This document shows, piece by piece, positions 60,425 to 64,000 of a stretch of 64,000 bases of DNA. The stretch spans positions 69,205,315 through 69,269,314 of the forward strand of contig CM054116.1 of the NCBI GenBank assembly GCA_028673005.1, written 5' to 3'. The DNA comes from Tanypteryx hageni (taxonomy: Eukaryota; Arthropoda; Insecta; Odonata; Petaluridae). Made by a program: the position numbers and the translations under genes. Below the pieces are notes generated by a model that worked only from the letters and a program-made list of their open reading frames with translations, had not been told where the DNA came from and did not search any database. Each line of letters starts with the position of its first letter. The first letter of the stretch is position 1.

Positions 60425-62631
60425 TTCTCGGATACTATTATCGTGTAAAAGTCCCAAAAAATGTAACCTTATTTATTTCGCTAAAACATGCAATCGTTAA
60501 AATCTTGTGGCATAATCACGGCATTTAAATATGTCTCATAACGTTCAACTCTGTCAAATAAATATTTAGGAATGTACGATCTTCATCTAGAGCTAATAAG
60601 GCAAAAAATGTGTAACATTTCCATTTCATATGATAAATTAAAATAAATAATATTATATCTACTAGCGTAATTGTGCGTCAAATATGATGGGATTATCATA
60701 AAAGTGTTCCAAATATGTATGATTTCGATATTAAAAATCAATAAGATATGCTAAGATCTGGTTTGGCTTTCATGCACGATCAAATCAGTGTTTTTGAAAG
60801 TAAATTATACTGTTTAAGTAATTACTAATAGAGAGACAAAATAATTATCCAAATATTTGATGAAAATAAGAGGAAAATCGAAATAATGCATAATAATTCA
60901 TAAAGAAGTAGTTGAAATTTACTTGAAATATTTGAGTAAATTGTAAGTTATTTAAAACGTATAGAATTTATTTAATGAATTATTTTACTCTTATTAACTC
61001 GTAAAAAAAAACAGGATAAAATGTGAACGAACTATCAATTTACCATCAAAGAAAAATTGTGTGGTAACTTACTTACTATTAACTAAATACTTACATGAAC
61101 TGCAATGAGTTTTAACTATATTTTAAGATAGCACTTTTCTTTAAACTATATTAGTTTTGAAAAATTTCCAGAAATATCACTTTAGTTAAAGAAATTTAAA
61201 TAAAAAAAATAAATTGTTATTTTTACAATCCTATTTGAAATACGGTTCGAAATATTTGCTGTATTATCAGTTTTTAAAAAACAGAAAATTACGTGACCTA
61301 TGTTTAGTTTATGAATTCCCATAATTTGGCAATGGCGCATGATTCAATAGTATAACATTTTTATGATCAATTATAATTTATTATTGTTATTTTTGTACTG
61401 CAGCTCCTTTTAATCCTATACAAATGCTACGTCCTCTTTCTCTTTCTCAATTTCTGCTCATTCCCATTCTCCTTTCCTTCCTCCCTCTAATTACTTAATA
61501 GATTCAGTAAATAAGTTATACCCATGTAGAAAAGTTTGACCCGAGTTAAAGCACTAAATTGGTGCATTTATTATGAGGCCATGAATAGAATTTAACAATT
61601 GGGACAAAAGTGGCCAAACATAAATAAAATGCATGAAAACGTGATAAATCGTATTAAAACGTAATTTTTGGAGATTTACGAATGAGATTTAAATTCTTCT
61701 CTGCGCATAACTAAGTAAAATACCTCATCCTTGAAATATTTTTAAATGTAAACGAAAAAGGTCTGCATTTCAAGGAATGGCTTCTTGTGTGATTCATATA
61801 TGAGATGCGAATTTATAACTCCGGTTAATTATAAAATGCACTCCAAAAAAATATGAAAATAATTATAAAGATAGTTATTTACCGAAAATTTTAATAGGAA
61901 TTTAACTCAAAAGAAATTAATGAAAAACACGATTTTAATTATAAATAATTCGGGCGCCTTCTCTCCCTCGCACTAAAGCATTCAAAGCACACTTTCCTAA
62001 CGCATCTATACTATATTGACGATTCTTACTTATGATAAATGATTAACACATATATCTATAATAAATAGCTGCTTCTTACGGAGAATATACATATTATAAT
62101 GATAATGACCCACCCCAAAACGTTCATTTTAGAAAACCATTTATATCCGTACAAGCATTTTTATAATTGCAGTTTTAAATTACTTTTAATTAAGATACAA
62201 ACCCCGGACCTAAATTACAAGACGGAAAAAAGAACGAAGATTATTTTTCCTGAAAGTAGAACAAAAATCCGTGGCGAATTAGTCCAATTATTCGATTTTT
62301 ACTGCATAAATCGGGATTTTAGACAATTTATAACAATGGCCCATTATTTCTGTCATGACTACGAGACAATGCTTTTCTTCGGGAATTTATTTTACGTGTT
62401 AATAAAACTGAACGAGAGCTTAGTGCCACGAACTGATAAGTAGTTTAGTTTCATGACGTCACTCTCAGACCGTGACATTTAAAAGCAAAGGGAAAATATA
62501 TTTGGGTGCGCAGACAATGCTAAGAGGAATATTGCGCTGAAATTTTCAGGGTTTGTAGATGTCAAGAGTAGGCCTTCGGATAATATGAGATATCTTATGT
62601 AGGTGTCCTCGGTTTGCCTCCAGGCGCTCCC
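60425..62631. other. AT-rich background, no gene seen
   Basis: Very AT-rich from about 60550 to 61400. The frame at 62099-62443 has no recognisable domain. Confidence 0.5.
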
Positions 62632-62707
62632 AATGCTTGCAGTATGCAAGCACAGATTACTAGTATATATATATACTAGTAGTTGGTGCTTGCATACTGC
62701 AAGCATT
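62632..62707. repeat. Perfect 22-bp inverted repeat with nested palindromes
   Basis: Positions 62632-62653 and 62686-62707 are exact inverted copies. Each arm itself contains TGCTTGCA-GTA-TGCAAGCA, and the loop holds an ACTAGTATATATATATACTA palindrome. A large cruciform is possible. Confidence 0.95.
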
Positions 62708-64000
62708 TCATCTCACATTAAAAGAACATTCATTTTTCAGACAGAAATTTCAACATTACAAATAGTCTTTTAATTCTAAAGATTTCATTTCTGCAGCGAT
62801 TTTCGTTTTTTCCCACATGTAAGAATATAGTTTAAAACAATCTCCAAATCTCGCAATTTTAAAAATTTTACATTTTCCTCATTATAAGGTTTTAATGCTA
62901 CACATTTTAGCCAAATGTTAAAGTTGTAGCACTTCTATAAATAAAATAATATTTTTCTAATTGTTTAAATTTAAATAATTTTTAACGGCCGCCGCAATAC
63001 ATATATGGTAAAATTGAAATGTCAATTTGTGCAAATTCACTACTCTGTAAATAATTTGAAAATTTCAGCTTCCTAGCTCATCCCATAGTACCTAAACAGC
63101 TATATATTTGTTTAAACTTTAAGAATTTTCAACTGCCAAAGAAATTACCATATCAAAATTTGTATGATCCCTATTTCGTTTTTTTAAGAATTCTGCTTAC
63201 AGAAAAAATTTAAACTCCGTAGCACATGCGGAAATACATAAACCATGAAAATTTGTTTAAACAATTGCGAATTTTTAGCGGCCGCATTGTTGCACTTTTT
63301 CAAGATTTTCGTTTTTTCTAGTCGGTTTTGCACAAAATCCTACCTAAGAAAAAAATTTCGAATCTCCAGCATATCTGGAAATGCCTAAACATTAGTATCC
63401 TCCTGTTATCATTACGTTACTAGTAGTTGGTGCTTGCATACTGCAAGCATTTCATCTCAACATAAAAAACATTCATTATTTATATTTCATCATTACACAT
63501 ATATTTTTAATTCTAAATATTTCTCCTCAGCAGCGATTTTCGTTTCTCCCACATGTAAAAATAATAATTTAAAACAATCCCCAAATGTTGCAATTTAAAA
63601 AATTTTAGACTTTCTTCATTATAAGGTACTAATTGTACACATTTTAGCCAAATTTTAAAGTTGTAGCACTTTTAGAAATAAAATAATATTTTTCTAATTG
63701 TTTAAATTTAAATAATTTTTAACGGCCGCCGCAATACCTATATGGTAAAATTGAAATGTTTATTTGTGCAAATTTACTATACTGTAAATAATTTGAAAAT
63801 TTCAGCTTTCTAGCTCATCCTATAGTACCTAAACAGCTATCTATTTGTTTAAACTTGAAGAATTTTCAACTGCCAAAGAAATTACCATATCAAAATTTGT
63901 ATAAACCCTATTTCGTTTTTTTAAGAATTCTGCTTACAGAAAAAATTTCAACTCCGTAGCACATGCGGAAATACATAAACCATGAAAATTTGTTTAAACA
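62676..64000 (+). repeat. ~740-bp tandem repeat, second copy cut by window edge
   Basis: AGTTGGTGCTTGCATACTGC occurs at 62681 and 63425 (744 bp apart). AACGGCCGCCGCAATAC occurs at 62984 and 63721 (737 apart). The last bases of the window match 63243-63263. Identity is high by eye with a few indels. Looser internal repetition of a CTCC(A/G)TAGCACAT.CGGAAAT.C block is seen within the unit. Probably the edge of a satellite-like array; a local duplication of an element is the alternative. Confidence 0.85.

Noticed and set aside
1..64000. CRISPR array, prokaryotic operon or prophage
   Set aside because: No spaced identical repeats, no ribosome-binding-site/ORF organisation and no phage genes. All signals are eukaryotic repeats.

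Overview
The window looks like intergenic or intronic DNA from a large, repeat-rich arthropod (probably insect) nuclear genome. It has AT-rich background, very long C/T and G/A tracts, (AT)n and (AC)n microsatellites, non-LTR retrotransposon debris, several hAT-type transposon ends, tRNA-derived repeats and no convincing multi-exon gene. Lineage is inferred from repeat style only; the species is not recognised. Most long open frames are by-products of pyrimidine or purine tracts.

Layout. 1-15 kb: background with C/T and G/A tracts, a hairpin-ended interspersed repeat in two copies (about 3.4 and 10.2 kb), a ~340-bp tandem dimer (9.5-10.1 kb), a reverse-transcriptase remnant (10.7-11.0 kb) and hAT ends. 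15-24 kb: mostly long purine or pyrimidine tracts. 24.1-30.5 kb is the most structured part. A LINE on the minus strand (ORF1 and endonuclease remnants) is split by a TTAA-flanked element. That element carries two nested hAT-type insertions: a 1.25-kb non-autonomous element and a 3.03-kb element with a decayed ZBED5/SCAND3-type transposase, recognisable inverted ends and an almost intact 8-bp target duplication. The smaller hAT contains a third copy of the hairpin-ended repeat, so up to four insertion layers can be read directly.

30.5-44 kb: background, a ~219-bp tandem array ending near a hairpin-tailed repeat (36.9-37.8 kb), a C/T minisatellite with a 182-bp higher-order period (39.3-40.5 kb), a fold-back repeat (43.0 kb) and a candidate terminal coding exon (43.83-43.99 kb). 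44-64 kb: a 327-bp hAT MITE, three tRNA-derived fold-back units (48.3, 58.5, 58.8 kb), more C/T tracts, a candidate small membrane-protein ORF (60.3 kb) and the start of a ~740-bp tandem repeat running off the right edge, headed by a perfect 22-bp inverted repeat.

There is no operon-like organisation. Any host genes are represented at most by a few short candidate exons, all of low confidence. The main value of the window is the nested-transposon stratigraphy and several structured repeat families.
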